From Methylomonas albis (GTDB lineage Bacteria; Pseudomonadota; Gammaproteobacteria; Methylococcales; Methylomonadaceae): 64,000 nucleotides of DNA. Below, piece by piece: positions 61,783 to 64,000 of this stretch. The position numbers and the translations under genes were made by a program. Under the pieces are notes generated by a model. The model had not been told where the DNA came from. It did no database searches and saw only the letters and a program-made list of their open reading frames with translations. Location of the stretch: NCBI RefSeq assembly GCF_014850955.1, contig NZ_JACXSS010000001.1, forward strand, positions 1,364,001-1,428,000. Direction: 5' to 3'. The number at the start of each line of letters is the position of its first letter. The stretch's first letter is position 1.

Positions 61783-62721
61783 ATGAGCGAATTGCAAAAA
61801 CCGTCGGCCATCCTGTTGATGGGTCCGACTGCGTCCGGCAAGACTGCGCTCGGCGTGGCGCTGGCGCAAGCCTTGAATGCCGAGATCATCAGCGTCGATT
61901 CGGCCTTGGTGTATAGAGGCATGGACATCGGCACCGCCAAGCCAACCCTGGCCGAGCGCGGCGGCGTGCCGCATCATTTAATCGATATTCTCGATCCCGA
62001 CGAAGCGTTTTCCACCGGTCAGTTCCGCAATCGGGCGTTGGAATTGATGGCGGAAATTACGGCGCGCGGCAAGCTGCCGTTGTTGGTGGGCGGCACCATG
62101 CTGTATTTCAGCGCCTTGACGCAGGGCCTGGCGCAATTGCCGGAAGCCGATCCGGACATACGGCAACGACTGGACGATGAGTTACAGCAAATGGGCAAAG
62201 AGGTTTTGCACGCCCGCTTGGCGCAAGTCGATCCTCTCGCCGCAGCGCGGATACATGTCAACGATCCGCAGCGCATTCAGCGGGCCCTGGAAGTGTATGA
62301 AATCAGCGGTCGGCCGCTGTCGAGTTTTTTTGCAGCCGATCAGCAAACCGAACAGCCTTACCGATTCATTAAACTGATTATCGCGCCGGAGCAGCGCAAA
62401 ACCCTGCACGACAAGATTGCTCAGCGTTTCGATCAGATGCTGGCGCAGGGTTTTCTCGACGAGGTCCAGGGGTTGTTGCAACGCGGCGATCTCGACGAAA
62501 GCCTGCCGTCGATACGCTGCGTCGGCTATCGGCAAGCCTGGTCCTATCTGAACGGTGAATATGATTTGGAGACGATGCGCGAAAAAGCCATCATCGCCAC
62601 CCGGCAACTGGCCAAGCGCCAATTTACCTGGTTGCGCAAGGAACAGGATGCCCGGTATTTAATCAGCGGCGCTGCCGATCTGCTTGAGCAGGCCTTGAGT
62701 TATTGCCGCGAACATGGATAA
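61783..62721 (+). CDS. miaA: tRNA dimethylallyltransferase MiaA
   Basis: 312 residues. [20 protein letters not shown] (P-loop), [60 protein letters not shown], and [13 protein letters not shown] are classic. It adds the isopentenyl group to A37. Normal neighbour of mutL. Confidence 0.97.
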   Translation: MSELQKPSAILLMGPTASGKTALGVALAQALNAEIISVDSALVYRGMDIGTAKPTLAERGGVPHHLIDILDPDEAFSTGQFRNRALELMAEITARGKLPLLVGGTMLYFSALTQGLAQLPEADPDIRQRLDDELQQMGKEVLHARLAQVDPLAAARIHVNDPQRIQRALEVYEISGRPLSSFFAADQQTEQPYRFIKLIIAPEQRKTLHDKIAQRFDQMLAQGFLDEVQGLLQRGDLDESLPSIRCVGYRQAWSYLNGEYDLETMREKAIIATRQLAKRQFTWLRKEQDARYLISGAADLLEQALSYCREHG

Positions 62722-63313
62722 AGCCCGGCAGCGCCAAATTGCCTATGCGGCTCGAAATGCGCAGTTGGATAAGGACGCCGTCAGCGCGGAAATCTGCCGG
62801 CGCGTCGTCGAGCAACCCTGGTATCAAGGCGCGAGGACGGTAATGTGGTATCTGCATTGCCGCTCGGAAGTGCAGACACTGTCCACCGTAGCCACTGAAC
62901 TGAGCACCGGCAAGCGCATTGTTGTGCCATATTGCACGGTCGATATCGAGGGTCAGAAGCAACTGGGTTTGTGGCATTTGCAGTCTATCGACGAGTTGCA
63001 GCCGGGCATGTGGAATATTCTTGAGCCGCCGCGCCAGCGCTGGCTTGAGCCTGCCAAGCAAATTCGCCCGGATGAACTGGACGCGATCATCGTGCCGGGC
63101 GTGGCGTTTGATACGCAAGGTGGGCGCTTGGGTAACGGCGCCGGCTATTATGACCGGCTGTTGCAAAAAGTGCGTGCCGATACGGTGTTGGCGGCGGTGT
63201 GCTACGAAGCGCAACTATTACCTGTGATAGCGATGGAGGCGAACGATGTGTTCATGGACTATGTGATCACCGAGCAAGCGATTTATTCAGGCAAGGGCCG
63301 TGCTTGCCGATGA
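62714..63313 (+). CDS. 5-formyltetrahydrofolate cyclo-ligase
   Basis: 199 residues. The conserved [24 protein letters not shown] is the family's ATP/substrate loop, with [10 protein letters not shown] following; [20 protein letters not shown] is the N-terminal half. It recycles 5-formyl-THF in folate metabolism. Start overlaps the miaA stop by eight bases; an in-frame nspC start overlaps its own stop. Confidence 0.93.
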   Translation: MDKARQRQIAYAARNAQLDKDAVSAEICRRVVEQPWYQGARTVMWYLHCRSEVQTLSTVATELSTGKRIVVPYCTVDIEGQKQLGLWHLQSIDELQPGMWNILEPPRQRWLEPAKQIRPDELDAIIVPGVAFDTQGGRLGNGAGYYDRLLQKVRADTVLAAVCYEAQLLPVIAMEANDVFMDYVITEQAIYSGKGRACR

Positions 63314-64000
63314 ATTGGACCGACCTAAAGCAACAAATTCAAACCAGCCCGGCCTTTGTGCTGGACGAAGACCAAGTACTTACTAACCTACAACCCTTGC
63401 TGGCTTTGCGGCGGGCGACGGGCTGCAAGCTGTTGTATGCGATGAAGGCTTTACCTTTGGCGTCTTTACTGGCGCTGATAAAAGATCAAGTCGACGGCAT
63501 GTCGGTTAGTTCCTTGTTTGAGGCGCGGCTGGCGAAAGAGGTTTTACAGGAAACGGCCGGTAGTCTACATCTGACGACGCCGGGCATCCGTCCCGACGAA
63601 TTTTCCGAACTTGGCAGACTTTGCAGTCATATCAGTTTCAATTCGCTGTCGCAGTATCAAGGGTTGCAGGCGCTGGCTGATGGCTATTCGACAGGTTTGC
63701 GCGTCAATCCCAAACTGTCATTTGCTAACGATCCGCGCTACGACCCGTGCCGGCCGCACTCCAAGTTGGGTGTCGATATTGCGCTTTTACAAGACGGTTT
63801 GGCGACAGGTATCGAGGGTTTGCATTTTCATACGGTGTTTGCTTGCCGGGACTTTATGCCCTTGCAACAAACCCTGGAAAAGCTGCGGCCGATTCTAAAA
63901 CGCAGCCCGCTTAAATGGCTGAATTTGGGTGGCGGCTATTTGTATAACGGTATTGCTAATCACGCGCCTATTGTCGACTTAATCAGTGGTCTGCGTGCCG
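63310..64000 (+). CDS. nspC: Carboxynorspermidine decarboxylase, 3' end outside the window
   Basis: 230 residues visible, starting at the ATG at 63310 overlapping the previous stop (ATGA). The PLP-binding Lys is in KLLYAMKALPLASLLALI; SHISFNSLSQYQGLQ, GLRVNPKLSFANDPRYDPCR, SKLGVDIALL and LKWLNLGGGYLYNG follow the NspC pattern of the alanine-racemase fold decarboxylases. It makes norspermidine or spermidine through the carboxyspermidine route. Confidence 0.9.
   Translation, partial: MNWTDLKQQIQTSPAFVLDEDQVLTNLQPLLALRRATGCKLLYAMKALPLASLLALIKDQVDGMSVSSLFEARLAKEVLQETAGSLHLTTPGIRPDEFSELGRLCSHISFNSLSQYQGLQALADGYSTGLRVNPKLSFANDPRYDPCRPHSKLGVDIALLQDGLATGIEGLHFHTVFACRDFMPLQQTLEKLRPILKRSPLKWLNLGGGYLYNGIANHAPIVDLISGLRA

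Overview
The window is chromosomal DNA of a gammaproteobacterium. Gene order (rpmF-plsX-fabHDG beside a YceF-type maf, nnr-tsaE-amiC-mutL-miaA, urtABCDE plus ureDABCEFG) and protein style suggest a methanotroph-like Methylococcales member such as Methylomonas. That is inference from recall: no methane-oxidation gene lies in the window and no database was searched.

Layout. 1-20 kb, mostly minus strand: a complete urea acquisition and hydrolysis locus. Read in transcription order it holds an outer-membrane porin, urtA, urtB, urtC-urtD-urtE (urea ABC transporter), ureD, ureA-ureB-ureC (urease) and ureE-ureF-ureG (nickel insertion), followed by a Cys-type glutathione peroxidase cut by the window edge. 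20-23 kb: small orphan genes and a REP-associated tyrosine transposase (RAYT). 22.9-27.2 kb: an NCS1-type transporter fused to a hybrid histidine kinase, followed by a LuxR-type response regulator with an apparent frameshift. 27.3-39.4 kb: housekeeping genes on the minus strand (fatty-acid and phospholipid initiation, rpmF, purT, a membrane MutS-like ATPase, hemH, folE, dusA). 39.5-40.6 kb: three very small genes. 41.2-47.3 kb: a tightly coupled plus-strand signalling operon (outer-membrane protein, periplasmic binding-like protein, hybrid kinase with HPt, sigma-54 activator). 47.3-56.2 kb: lolA, mrcB, a thioredoxin/DsbD-like fusion, a PilZ protein, queG (frameshifted), lipoproteins, and an antitoxin with a toxin stump. 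56.3-64 kb: nnr-tsaE-amiC-mutL-miaA-5-FCL-nspC.

The most unusual feature is a family of about 245-bp, multi-hairpin repeats in the first 23 kb. Eight near-full copies form four pairs. In each pair the left copy is in plus orientation, the right copy is inverted, and both are of the same sequence subtype. Each pair brackets an orphan, often AT-rich, gene. Three pairs interrupt the canonical urt/ure gene order (between urtB and urtC, between ureD and ureA, between ureC and ureE); the fourth holds the RAYT. Between copies the hairpin stems change in a compensating way while pairing is kept, so the fold itself appears to be selected. I read these as paired-end cassettes of a mobile or regulatory repeat system that I cannot match to a named family.

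Three genes (response regulator, queG, a lipoprotein) have reading frames broken at homopolymer runs. Assembly error is the simplest common cause, but the poly-C run in the lipoprotein and the Shine-Dalgarno-like sequence at the regulator's G run also allow phase variation or recoding.
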